Source: Beta vulgaris subsp. vulgaris (taxonomy: Eukaryota > Streptophyta > Magnoliopsida > Caryophyllales > Amaranthaceae). Taken from it: a stretch of 64,000 bases of DNA. The translations under genes were made by a program, and so were the position numbers. The notes below the pieces were generated by a model. The model did no database searches, was not told the origin of the DNA, and worked only from the letters and a program-made list of their open reading frames with translations. Positions 43,512 to 54,770 of this stretch are shown here, piece by piece. How positions within the stretch are numbered: position 1 is the first letter of the stretch; each line of letters begins with the position of its first letter. The DNA lies in assembly GCF_026745355.1 (NCBI RefSeq), contig NC_079209.1:39517694-39581693 (forward strand), in the 5' to 3' direction.

Positions 43512-46500
43512 GTTTTTTCATCATTTTCTTCCTCCAACCTCATCTTTTCTTTTGTTTCATTTCTATCTTTGTTCTTCAGAAAATTCTCAAATTTATCTTA
43601 AAAGAGTCACTTTTTATTTACACGGCTTATTTTATTGCTCAAGTAATAAGATAAGACAGGTCTTTTTGTAGACCGAATATTATTCTAAGTGTGGGTTTAT
43701 TTTGGTTTTGAATTGAATTAGGATAAAAATGGTGGTGTTAATAATGGGGTTTTGGAGTATAATCCACTAGAAGAGCCAAGTCCTTTGGGATTGAAGCTGA
43801 AGAAAAGTCCATCATTCTTGGATTTGATACAAATGAAGATGTCACAAGAGAAAACAGCATCATTAGCAAAAACTCTTGCTAGAAAAGAAAAGGCTGCTGC
43901 TCCTGATAATAATATTAATAAGCTTAAAGCTTCCAATTTTCCTGCTACTTCACTCAAGATTGGCACTTGGGAGGTACTTTCTAATTTTTGTCTTTCTTTG
44001 ATTGTGCTTGAATGGTTGAATTTATCACTTTTTTTTAAAAAAAAAAGTTGATATTGACCTTGGTTAGCTCTCTTTAGGTTATTTAGTTCAGAAGCCAATT
44101 TTTGAACTGCAAAAAAGTTGTTCTATTTTTAGGCTGATAAAAAAAATGCTTTGTTTTTTTCTAGGGAAGACTTGTTGGAACTCTAATGAAACGGATTTGA
44201 ACTTGTGTGGAGTTTGAATTGGACTAGTGTAGTGTTAGTAAAACTTATCTGATTGTATTCTTAGAACGCGCTTGGTATGGAATTTCAAAAGTGTTGGAAA
44301 TAGAAATAGAATTAAGAAACCATTTGTGTTACATGTTTGGTATGAGGAGCGGGGTAATGGTTTTCGGTTTTTTGAGGATAACTATTACGACCCAATTATG
44401 ACTTTCCTCAATCTTTGTGGTAACATGTTACATTAATTACCCTCCACAATCTCATACTTGTAGGTGTTTCCTTTTATGCTTAATTCCAACAACCACTATA
44501 GATAGCAATTATAATTACATTCAGTGTTACTAATTCCCTAATTCCCCGCGAATCGTGAATTGAGAAAAGTGAATTATGGTTGGTTTTGGTTGATTTTGGG
44601 CGAATTTAAAAGGCGAATTAGGTATCTCTGGTTATATTTTATCGCTTAATTCCATATCTTTTGCATTCCATGATTTCAACCAAACATGCACTAAGGTGAA
44701 TAGAACCAAAAATCAAAAATTTTAAGCCGTTGTCCTTTACTTTAGGCCTAAGCTTGTATATGTTTACCCTCTCTTGCTTAATGAGCTAATCTGTTATTTC
44801 GGTTATCGTTGGATAAACTGAATTCCGTTGCATACATGTTATGCATTTCTATGCTTATGTTAAAGAACGAGTTAATCAAGTAGTTTAACTTTGAATTTGA
44901 AGTTGTATATATCATATATGCTGTAGAAGAGGTGTTTGGAGTTGTCCTTTAGTATTTAGTTTGGTTTTATTAGCTTCTTTCTGTCTGTTGATCCATACGT
45001 GGAGCTAAGTCTGAAGGGAATGTTGTATCTGATGCAGTATAAGTCGAGATATGAAGGTGACTTAGTGGCAAAGTGTTATTTTGCCAAGCACAAACTCGTA
45101 TGGGAAGTTCTGGATGGTGGCCTTAAGAATAAAATTGAGATCCAGTGGTCTGACATCATGGCTATTAAAGCAAACCACCCCGATAATGAACCTGGGACTC
45201 TCGATGTCGTGGTAAGAAATTCGTACTATATGTAATGAGTAAATATCTTGGTTCATGTTCGTTTCGTGTAGTTTTGTTTATTGTAGCGGTATCATGATGG
45301 AAGAGGCTATGTTCTGTTTCAGCTATCTCGGCAACCTCTTTTTTTCAGAGAAATTAATCCACAACCAAGAAAGCATACTTTGTGGCAAGCAACAACTGAT
45401 TTTACTGGTGGGCAGGCTACCCTTCATAGGTACAATTGCCAAAGGCTCATTGATTTTTTTAAATATATAGGTTTGAAATTCGGCTTTTGATTTCGTTTAT
45501 CATTTCTTCATTGGCTATATGCATGTGTAAAGTTACATGAAAGGTTGAGGACCAAAACTGTCTTTTTCTTGATAATGTTACAATATACTCCCTCCGTTTT
45601 AAAATATAAGGCATTCACGCTTTACGAAAATTTGCTTCGACAATAAATATCTCTCATAATATGATAAAAAAAAATTATGAAAATTATACCGTTGGATTCG
45701 TCATAAAAAATACTATAATAACATGAATTTTTTAAATTTTTTATCCACATAGAATGATAGTAATTAACGGTCAAAGTTCGAGCTCGAAAATCGTGCGTGT
45801 CTTATATTTTGAAACGGAGAGAGTAGTGTTTTCAGTTGAGTGGAGCTCTTCAATATTAGATGTGAGGATCATTGTTCAATCTCAATGCTGATGTGTACAA
45901 GGTTCATGACGTTATTTCAATTCAACAAATACCTGTGCATTGAGAGAAATATGGTCAACTTGTTGTTTCTGCTCTTAAAGTCTTAATTAGAGTGTATCAC
46001 TGGATTTGTGAGTTTTCATGTGATTTACAAGGAACTAGCAAGCCATGTTTCATTGCCAGAATAAGAAGCCGTGATTTATTTTTCGTCTTGGTTACTTACT
46101 AAATACCAGGCTCGTTTGTTTTTCATATATTGTTGGTCATTTCGTCATTTTTGAGCGAGCAGGTGAAACTTAGAGTGTTTTAAGTGTATATGCTCTGGAA
46201 TCACCCCATTTTTTTTAATCCTGGTCATGTTCATGTAATATGGTAGTGACATTTGTTAGTAATTAGTATATGGAGCAATAATCTTAATAGCATATAGTAG
46301 AAGTTAGGAAAAATGTTTTGGCCATGAGGAATTTTTTTTGTATATAAAGAAAATGAACTGTTGAAAGTTGAAACTAAGTTAACACAAAACTATTTCCAGA
46401 TTACCTGTTTAAAGCAGATATTCAATGGAATATAGTTTGGTTTATGCGTTTACTCTAGGCTGGTGTTGAGTCTCTTTCCATAAGTAGTTAAAGGTATTTG

Positions 46501-49500
46501 CAGAAGTGTAACTAAAGATCATTTCCTCTGCTTTGTATTTTACACAATTTAGGGTTGTTTTGATCATATTAAACAATCGTGGAAACATTCTAAAAAACTA
46601 CTCCCTCCGTCCCAAAATATAGTGTTTGTTTCTTTTTTACACGGTCTTCAAGATGAATCTTTGACCTTCAATATCTTCAATTCCTTATTAATAAAAAATA
46701 TTAAAAGTTGATAGTATGAAACTACATATTGAGGCGAATCTAACTAGATTCTACATGAGTATGTTTTCTTGTGCATATTAATGAGAAAATTTGGTCAAAA
46801 ATTTTATAGTTTCCACCTAAAGTGAAACAAGCATTATATCATGGGACGGAGGGAGTAATAAACAAGGTACATAGACTAGAAATGAGCTGAAAAGAGAAAG
46901 TAAATCAATTTCTTTTGTACGACTTGGTGCATTACTTTGCTGAAATAACTTAAGGCTTGGCCTTGTCACATATAGTGAATGACCTCTTATGGAACGCATG
47001 ACTTCGTAAGTTATTTCCACAAGAACCGTCGTTGAAGATGGTTCTTGCCTGTTTCCGTAGAGCCCACTCACGGAACCATCTCTTCGTTGGGTGGTCTCTT
47101 GCTCTCACAGTTGTGTCCTTACTCATTGTGTATCATCACTACTAGCTGAGCATCTTCACTGGTTCTCAGCTGTTCTAATATCTTTATACAAGCAACTTTG
47201 GACGTTAGTTCTCATAGACTAGCTATGAGCTCTTGCTATGATGAATGATATTCGTAATGAGATGATGTGTTGTAAGATAATTAGCATGGATAGGACGATG
47301 ACCCGTGAAGAAGAAATTATATACATTTAGATTCCAGATGGTCCCGTCCGACCTAAACACCAAATGCCGCAAATCAAGTACATTGATGATGTTGAAGAGA
47401 AAAATGGATATAAAATCATTATAGAAAGCTTTACGCCTTTAGGTTGGCTATTCATTGTGGTGATGGCAGTGCTCTGCCAGAACTTTTGAGTTTCTTTTCG
47501 AAATATAATGTAGTACGTTTTGTGCTCTTTTTTTGGTTATCTATAATGTAGAATCTTGTAAATAGGTGCACAACTTACTCCCTTCCTAGTCAAAATTGTT
47601 TCATTTTCGTACATCATAATCACTGTTTCCGACTAGTCCTAAACCAACCTAAACAGAAACTAGAATTCTCAAAACTTGTTATGGCAATAATTTTCAGTAC
47701 CAATCGACAGTCTCTAACAATATGCTAGCAAGTTGAATTAGTTGCATCTCTGTTGCTGAAGCACTTCCCTTATGTAATACTTCCTCCGTTTTTTTAGATG
47801 CTACGCTTGCATAGTATCTACTACTCACCAACTGACCTTGTTCGATTTGTTATTCCTTATCTATAAGAAATAACATAGTCAAGTGGGATCTTGTTTGGTT
47901 CATTTTAATGCATAATTACTTGATATCAACTTTTTATAATTTTTTTGCTATCCATAATTAAAGATATTATTGGTCAAAGTAATGTATTGGATGGCGTGAA
48001 AACAAGAAGTGTAGCAAGTAAAATATAGAGGAAGTGAATATGACCTTTGTCTGTTAAGGACTCCAATATATGCCCTTCAGATATGGTTGATCTTGTGGTT
48101 TTTTGTGCTGAAGCTCCCTGGAAAATAAATACTTCCTGTTGTGCTGAATTTGTATTACTGAAACATGCGAAGAGAAGAATGGGGAGGGTCAAAGGGACCA
48201 GCACAAGGAGGAAGAGTTGTAAGGCTGGCAGTGAAGATGATTGAGTAGTGGGTAGTGCAAACATCAGACTCTCATCATTATTTGTTGATTGCATTTGTTG
48301 ACAATGAGATTTTGGTTTTACTTTTTGACGGGCATCTGTCGTAGTTTTTGTTGGTAGAAAGGATCTTATCCTTATTCCCATTTCATTCAAACTGCAACAA
48401 TAGAGGACCAATCGATTTTAATCCGCATCCTTGTATGCAAGGTTGACATAATCCTTCAAACGCTAGAAATTACATATCAGACTGGTATCCTTGTGCCTAA
48501 CCTAAAAGGGAGGTCGGCTATTAGCCTGTCGTTGTTGTCCACAGAAGAGTGGCGTGCTGATACCTTTTTATCTTTTTCCCTTTTTTTGCAGGCGACATTT
48601 TCTCATGTTTCCTCAGGACACTTTAGGAAAGCATTTTCAAAAGCTTATTCAGTGTGATCCTCGTCTCAGCTTCCTAAGTCAACAGCCTCAGATAGATTTG
48701 GATAATCCATATTTTCAACCAAGGGTTTCCATTTTTGGTGATGAAAATGACAATGAACAGGCCCTTGAACTGAAGACTACAGGAAGATTCAGATTTTCAG
48801 GCATCAGAGATACAGTTTCAGTTTCTGGATTGTCGTCTTCTGATATTGAGAACCAGATCCCTTTTAGCTCATATACAGAGAACTCCCAGAAAAAGCATTG
48901 TCTGGTCCAAGGTATTATATGAACTAGCATAGTACCATCTTTGATATCATAGTTATCTATCACCTGTATTCCCGCTTAGCATCTTGGTTGGCATATGATC
49001 TTTGAATCAGGTGGAGAAGTAACGTTTCTTGTGGTTGTTTGGAGTTCCCCCCCCCCCCCTCTCTAAATTGAACAAATATTCTTATCTGGCTAATCACGCG
49101 GGATCTTCTTGTCCCCATAAAGGAGTTTCCCTGCATTGTAATCCCAACTTTCAGTATACTACTCGCTCGTTCCTCCATTTTCGTCTGTAAACTTGAATTA
49201 CCTACTTCTTTTTAAAAGCTTACTAAGAAAGGCAGTCTTGTCTCGTCCAGGTTTAATAGCCATGCTTCATGCTTGAAACTGAACTAGCTAGAGCCTCGCA
49301 CATGATGCTTCTTATAGTGAGTTGGCAATCATTTACATTTAATTTTTTAATACTAGTCTTTGGCTTGAATGGCACTTGGCTGTCAACCCTCCTTACTTAT
49401 CTAGTTGGAGGAGAGGGGGTTATCTGTTTCGACTGATGCTTAGCCTAATTTTCGATCGATATATCGCCTTTTGTTCTGTTTCTTTTACCATTATTGAAAC

Positions 49501-50738
49501 ATCTTGGTAGCGTTACATCGGATTTATCTCCTTGGAGTTTATGGTGTCAGTTTGACGATGATGATTTTAATGTGAAGTGCACACTGCATCGTCAATCTTC
49601 GCATGCTTATGCAGCGTGCTATACAACTTTCTGCTCACTTGTGCAGTTAACCATACCTTTATATTGTTTACCTCGTATCTTCATAAGTTGGATCATAGGA
49701 ATTATAGTTAAGACATGAACATTTGTTCAATTCTTAACATGTGAAATGAGATCTAAATATATATTATCAGCTTGTTTTAGTTCATCTGGATATTTGGGGT
49801 GCATGAAGATTATGAACTTCTTTGCTGACTACAAAACTATGCTGTTAGGCTGCAATGGTCTCATCATGCCTTTTCACGTCATTTTGTGTTTGTTTGTTTT
49901 TCCTACGCCCAGTCGCCCATGCATAATCAAATAATCTTATTATTTAGTAATAAGCCTCTTGACTGGCTAACATATGCTGCGAGCACGCCCAACCCACCTC
50001 TGTACTAGCGCAAAGTCTGTTTCGGACAGGTGTGGTTGGGCTCAGTTTTCGAGGAATGTGTTTCAGGGTGGTATTCCATTTGTTAGTCTTACTTTCATTG
50101 TCTTTCTTATAGTGAACTCACGAAAACTATATAATGTTACAGATATGTACGCAGTGGAAGGAGACGTGAGCAGCAAATATAAAGATACTCAAGGACTCGA
50201 ACTTCTGAACCAAATCAAACTTCCTGGTCTTCGTCCATCCATGTCAGTGGGAGATCTTGTTAACCACATTGGGGATTGTATCTCGGAGCAGATGAGATCC
50301 GACCATCCCAATCTTTCCATTGATGAAACCCAAAAGTGGGAAATTCTCGAGGACATAACTCAATATTTACTTAATGACTCACAAACTTTAACAAGTTCCG
50401 ATGAAAAGTCTATCATGTCAAGAGTCAACTCTCTGTGTTGCCTTCTGCAAAAAGAAGATACAGGAGTTCAACACGCCCGGTTTAGTTCAGAGAATGTACC
50501 AGATCCGGCTGCAGGCAGTATCCAGGAAGATATGAACCCTGCCAATCAATTGTGTGGAAAGCGAACTGCAAAGAGTGTTTATGCAACGGGAACTGAGATT
50601 GGTCTGTCTAATGACTCCCAACAAGGAACAAGCATGTCGAGGAAGGATTCCATTGACGAGTTGCTTCTTCATCTTCCAAGGATAGCGTCTCTGCCTCAAT
50701 TCCTGGTCCCAGAAGATTTAGGAAACCAGGGCAGATAG
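43386..50738 (+). CDS. ASG1 / TRF2-HOY1 PH-like domain family protein (six exons, about 524 aa)
   Basis: The coding sequence joins 43386-43511, 43722-43973, 45038-45211, 45323-45429, 48592-48911 and 50143-50738; all introns are GT-AG and the frame is continuous. Residues 61-82 carry SPLGLKLKKSPSFLDLIQMK. A PH-like domain spans about residues 122-245 (YKSRYEGDLVAKCYFAKHKL, IEIQWSDIMAIKANHP, RQPLFFREINPQPRKHTLWQ, LGKHFQKLIQCDPRLSFLSQ). Near the C terminus is RKDSIDELLLHLPRIASLPQ, a short block also typical of the family. These blocks identify the plant nuclear family that includes Arabidopsis ASG1 (At2g24100 by memory); biochemical function is not established. No breaks were seen, so this is probably an expressed host gene. 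Confidence 0.88.
43722..43973 (+). CDS. Host gene exon 2
   Basis: 84 codons after the acceptor GAATTAG, ending IGTWE before GTACTT. Phase 0 on both sides. It contains the SPSFLDLIQMK motif. Confidence 0.88.
43974..45037 (+). other. Host gene intron 2
   Basis: 1064-bp GT-AG intron, AT-rich, no element recognised. Confidence 0.8.
45038..45211 (+). CDS. Host gene exon 3
   Basis: 58 codons after GATGCAG, from YKSRYEGD to LDVV before GTAAGA. This is the most conserved part of the PH-like domain. Confidence 0.9.
45323..45429 (+). CDS. Host gene exon 4
   Basis: LSRQPLFFRE to TLH plus two bases of an Arg codon, between TTTCAG and GTACAA. An upstream acceptor (TTGTAG, exon from 45287) would add 12 codons in frame. 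The shorter form gives the family-like length around RQPLFF. Confidence 0.8.
45588..45823. mobile_element. Stowaway MITE 1
   Basis: 236 bp with ends CTCCCTCCGTTTTAAAATAT and complement CTCTCTCCGTTTCAAAATAT, flanked by TA on both sides. The termini and TA duplication are those of Stowaway (Tc1/mariner) MITEs. Confidence 0.9.
46601..46855. mobile_element. Stowaway MITE 2
   Basis: 255 bp with ends CTCCCTCCGTCCCAAAATAT and complement CTCCCTCCGTCCCATGATAT, flanked by TA. Better conserved than MITE 1. Confidence 0.92.
47780..48034. mobile_element. Decayed Stowaway-like MITE 3
   Basis: Ends CTTCCTCCGTTTTTTTAGAT and complement CTTCCTCTATATTTTACTTG, each followed by GCTAC. TA on the left, TG on the right. 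Ends are weaker than in the other two. Confidence 0.55.
48592..48911 (+). CDS. Host gene exon 5
   Basis: Follows a strong pyrimidine tract and GCAG. It completes Arg, then reads RHFLMFPQDTLGKHFQKLIQ; it ends CLVQ plus one base before GTATTA. Confidence 0.88.
48912..50142 (+). other. Host gene intron 5
   Basis: 1231-bp GT-AG intron without recognised element. An open frame continuing upstream from exon 6 (49974-50142) is intronic. Confidence 0.75.
50143..50738 (+). CDS. Host gene exon 6 (stop codon)
   Basis: Starts after GTTACAG, completing an Asp codon, and runs MYAVEGDVSS to NQGR and TAG. Contains the SVGDLVNHIGD and DELLLHLPRIASLPQFL blocks. Confidence 0.85.
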
Positions 50739-51470
50739 CATTAGATGTTGCTCCTTGATGATATGAAATCAACTAGAATAGTGTAAAGATCCTGTAAATA
50801 TCTGTTTCTGTATCTGAATATGACATATCCTTGTACTTGGAGGGATGGGATGAAGACATATTTTGATATCCAGAGATTTATAAATCTATATATAGTGAAT
50901 GCTTGCTTTTATTAGTTTTTCAGGTTGTGGTTCGGATCCTGTTAAGATTAATTCGATGAGTCCCTGCAGACACTCCCTTGTGGAGGAATGATAAATTCTT
51001 TTTGCTATATGTTTGCAAACATCTAGAAGGGGTAAAACTATCAATATCTAAATAAAAGAGAGAGGAGTAAAATAAAAATATGATGAAATTATATCATGAT
51101 GGATGTCTATTTGTAGAGAATAAAAATATATGAATATTGGTATATTTTTTATTTTTTTTATAATATATATTTTTTGAGATATAACAGTTTAAAAACTGTA
51201 AAAAAGTAAATTGTTTTGGACAAACAATATTGTGACATGTGGGCTACTTATATGTTGCCACATAGATGCTAGATGTTTTCAAACATCTAGCAAAAAGAGA
51301 TTTTTCATTCGTCCTCCCTTGTGTTCCTTTGCCCACATTATAGGAGAAAAAGCTCTGTTTATATTTCATGGAAGAAAGGGAAATTTCACATTTATTTGGA
51401 GAATTTACGGCGTGGCTTTTTCTACCGGATTCTTTGTTTGAATGAGAAAATTATGATTATAAACTTATAT
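50739..51470. other. 3' flank of host gene; no gene seen
   Basis: Contains the likely 3' UTR; no canonical AATAAA close to the stop. AT-rich onward. Confidence 0.4.
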
Positions 51471-52030
51471 CTCTATTTTATATGGAAAGAGGAGGGGGAC
51501 ACCAAAATAATAAAAGCCTTGTTTTACCCTTCTTAAATTACACAAATCATATTCAATAGAATGAAAGGAGGGAAAAAAAGGAACGGTTTTCTCAAGTAAT
51601 TTTTCAAAAAGTAAATTTATCACTATATATAATTTTATATGAATTTGCAAAAGGAAAAAAAAAAAAGTAATCAGCAAACTTCTTAAATTCACCCTAACCA
51701 TCTCTAACTTCATAATCGTACGTTTTTTTTTTCTCAAACTAATCTGAGCTATTCTTCCTCTTCTTACTCCTATGACCTACAAAAAAATTCAACACAAGAA
51801 CAAACACAAAACAAGACATTTGACAAGCATGCTAGATCATTGACCACATGTACATAAACAAAGAACAACAAGAACTGTAAAAAGGTATATCTAATGTATT
51901 GGGAAATTCTTTTTGAATAAGCTAACTATGAAATTTGATTCCATTTTAGATTTTTATTTCCACGTTACTATCAATTACAATTTCTTTTGCCCTGCGCACA
52001 GGTGATTCGTAGCCTAAAACACTTATTCAT
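51471..52030. repeat. Tandem duplication, unit 1
   Basis: 560 bp starting CTCTATTTTATATGGAAAG and ending CCTAAAACACTTATTCAT; repeated immediately to the right with about 90 percent visual identity. Confidence 0.85.
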
Positions 52031-52488
52031 CTCTATTCTATATGCGAAGAGGAGGGGGACACCAAAATAATAAAAACCCTGTTTTACCCTTCTTAAATAC
52101 ACAAATTACACCCAATAGAATGAAAGGAGGGAAAAAATGAACGGTTTTCTCAAGCAATTTTTCAAAAAGTAAATTTATCACTATATATCATTTTATATGA
52201 ATTTGCAAAAGGAAAAAAAGCTAATCAACAAACTTCTTAAATTCACCATAACCATCTCTAACTTCATAACCGTTCTCAAAATAATCTGAGCTATTCTTCC
52301 TTGTTATAACAGACGTGAGAGAGAAACAAATAATGAACTCAAAAGCAATAAAATCAGACAACAGATTTACGTGGTTTACTAATTTGGATACGTCGACGGC
52401 AGAGAGAGAATATTTTATTGTGAGAAGAGAACAGATTACAGAGAGAATATAGTGTTTTTCGTAGTCTAAAAACTAGGTATAAATAACC

Positions 52489-52496
52489 TATTTATA
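52489..52496 (-). promoter_or_regulatory. TATA box of the solo LTR
   Basis: TATAAATA on the minus strand, pointing left away from the GC-palindrome U3 region. Confidence 0.5.
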
Positions 52497-52537
52497 CTCC
52501 CGTCAAAGAAAACGCGTTTCTGCGTTTACTGGGCAGC

Positions 52538-52770
52538 CGCCCGATCGGGTCGGGCGACATCCACCCGATCGGGCGGTATTTTACTCCTACCCAATTTTGT
52601 TGCGCGCCCGGTCGGGCGAGACTCCCCCGAGTCGGAATTCGCGAGCTCGCCCGATCGGGCTACATGGCCCGACGCCATCGGGCGACTTACCAAAACAATT
52701 GTTCCAAACTTCGTGACGGGCCCGATCGGACGGCTTCGCCTGACCCAATCGGGCGGTGCTCCCGAACACC
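52538..52770. repeat. GATCGGGC palindrome cluster in the solo LTR U3
   Basis: CCCGATCGGG and near variants occur about seven times in 230 bp, in an otherwise AT-rich setting; they alternate with GTCGGGCGA spacers. Confidence 0.8.
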
Positions 52771-53009
52771 CCTTCGACGCATTTTTACGAACACATTCAA
52801 GGCACTTATTCTTACATTCCTCTTCTTACTTCTATAACGTGCTAAAAAATGCAACACAAGAACAAACACAAAACAGACCTTTGACAAGCATGCTAGATCA
52901 TTGACCATATATACATAAACAAAGAACAACAAGAAGTTTCCACGTTACTATCAATTACAATTTCTTTTTCCCTACACATAGGTGTTCGTAGCCTAAAACA
53001 CTTATTCAT

Positions 53010-53416
53010 AGACAAACATTACAACTTTGTTTTGTGTCTAACTCATAATTCCTATGCAGCATAGTCGAATCAAATCACAAAAAAGATAATTAGAAGATTC
53101 TGAAGATGCAACAACGTCACCAGGTATTTGTTACTAATTCTAATTGATCAATAGATGAAAAATTAGAAGATTGATGTATTACTTTTGTTTTTAGCATTTA
53201 TAAACCATTCTTTATATACGGTGGAGAAATTTACAATGGTAAGAAAACTAGAGTGAAGAAGAAGAATTTAAGCAAAAAAACAAAAGAATTATCGAGTGAA
53301 ACAAATTGAACTAATTCCGCACAATTATCTAGCGAATCTTCGACAAAGTGGAACCAAAACGAAGAGAAAGTTGAAGAAAAACAATCTCACCATTATATAA
53401 AAAAAAAAAAGCAAAC
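53010..53416. other. No gene seen between the duplication and the Sirevirus-like element
   Basis: AT-rich non-coding sequence ending in an A run (53400-53410). Confidence 0.4.
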
Positions 53417-54756
53417 TGTTATTTCCCTAGGAACACTACAAGAGGGGGGGTGAATTGTAGGTGTAGAAATAAACGTAACTTTTTGCGGAAATTAAAACTT
53501 AAACGAATAAACAAGCTAAAGGAACACAAGGAATTTTACGAGGAAAAACTTCTTGGGCCCAACAAGAAGAAACAACCTCGACCACTAGGGATTTTAAACT
53601 CAACACTTTCACTAATTAGGCCAAACAACTTTTTTACAACCTAATTCTAACTCGAGCCACACCTTGAGTTCCTAAACTCAAGTTCCTGAGCCACTGTTCC
53701 CTTAACAGCAGTTCCTCTCAACTTCACTCGAAGTTTTCTCACACATACAAGCTTCACTCAAAGCCTTTCTCTTACAGAACTTCACTCAAAGTTCCCTTAC
53801 CCCAAAAACCAAAATACAATTGATCGAAATAAGCTTAGTGGAATTAGAGTAAGAAGGCAAAGAACAAATGGCTATTATGAGAGAATGAAGGCACTGACAC
53901 TTAATAAGTTAAACTCACTTAATTACTTAGTCAGACACAATTTGGAACTTATCTAGACTTCTATATTTATAGTGAATACATAAGAACGTGGGATTAAATT
54001 GAGTACATGTTTAATCCATTACCCATGATGTTCCTTCCCCTAAGGAACACGTTTACATCATGTCCCATGATCCCATGAACTATAAATGAACGTGGATATA
54101 TAGCCATTACTCCTAATAATAGGAGTTCCTTGAGCTTTATCCGAAAATCAGTTTTATAAAACTTTTTTATCTTTAAACTGAATTTTAATCTTTAAGAAAA
54201 TAATATCTTTTAAAAAATCTTTCTAACAACCGGATATTTATTTTCTTTTTTCCGAAAAAAAAATCTTTTTCAAAACAGATTTTCTTTTTAAAACTGATTT
54301 TATCATTTGAAATTAGATAAAACTAATTTCCTATAATTTGGCATGACTTACTCAATTACTTTTAACCGTTATACTTTCACGCCTAAGTCTAGTTCCTTTT
54401 ATTAACAGTTCCTTTAACATATTCTTAAGTGCCACTTAGTTTGTTCCTTACGAAGGAACAAACGCTCATTCTCAAATAACTGCCACGTTCCTTACCATTC
54501 TTTCTTTGTTCCTTTACATTGGAACTAGAAAATAAAACGCCTAGCTTCTATTTTCTTGATCCAATGCTTGCTCCAGTATCAACATAGAAACTTCTTTACT
54601 TAGCCTTTGAAATCCTCTCTTGACTTCTTCATTGACTTCGTATTCTCCCAGTTCCTTGCATTGATACCTTAAACACCATACACTTAAATAATTCATTAGT
54701 TCACTACTTAGTTTGTTCCTTTGTTTCTTTGTCATTATCAAAACTAGGGTTCAACA
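53417..54756 (-). repeat. 3' LTR of the Sirevirus-like element
   Basis: 1340 bp, TGTTATTTCC ... GGTTCAACA, followed by the polypurine tract. It contains twenty GGAAC or GTTCC pentamers by hand count. Confidence 0.92.
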
Positions 54757-54770
54757 ATTTCCCCCTTTTT
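54757..54770 (-). other. Polypurine tract
   Basis: Minus strand AAAAAGGGGGAAAT next to the 3' LTR. Confidence 0.85.

Larger units (their letters stand above)
45430..48591 (+). other. Host gene intron 4 (3.2 kb, MITE-rich)
   Basis: GT at 45430 and AG at 48590-48591. Its length is due in part to Stowaway elements at 45588, 46601 and probably 47780. No coding frame of note. Confidence 0.8.
52302..52816 (-). mobile_element. Solo LTR (Copia-type)
   Basis: 515 bp, TGTTATAACAG ... TTCTTACA, flanked by identical TTCCT at 52297-52301 and 52817-52821. The minus strand has a TATAAATA box (52489-52496) and a U5-like segment reading CCACGTAAATC, so orientation is minus. The empty site is visible in the first unit of the tandem duplication. 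Confidence 0.9.
52031..53009. repeat. Tandem duplication, unit 2, split by a solo LTR
   Basis: Same start and end as unit 1. It lacks an 85-bp piece present at about 51877-51958 of unit 1 and is interrupted by the LTR at 52302-52816. Confidence 0.85.

Noticed and set aside
43718..44098. Minus-strand 126-aa frame over host exon 2
   Set aside because: Shadow of the plus-strand exon; no family resemblance.
49974..50142. Upstream extension of the last host exon as an independent 254-aa gene
   Set aside because: The frame joins exon 5 exactly at the AG before 50143 with the required phase. The preceding part has intron composition.
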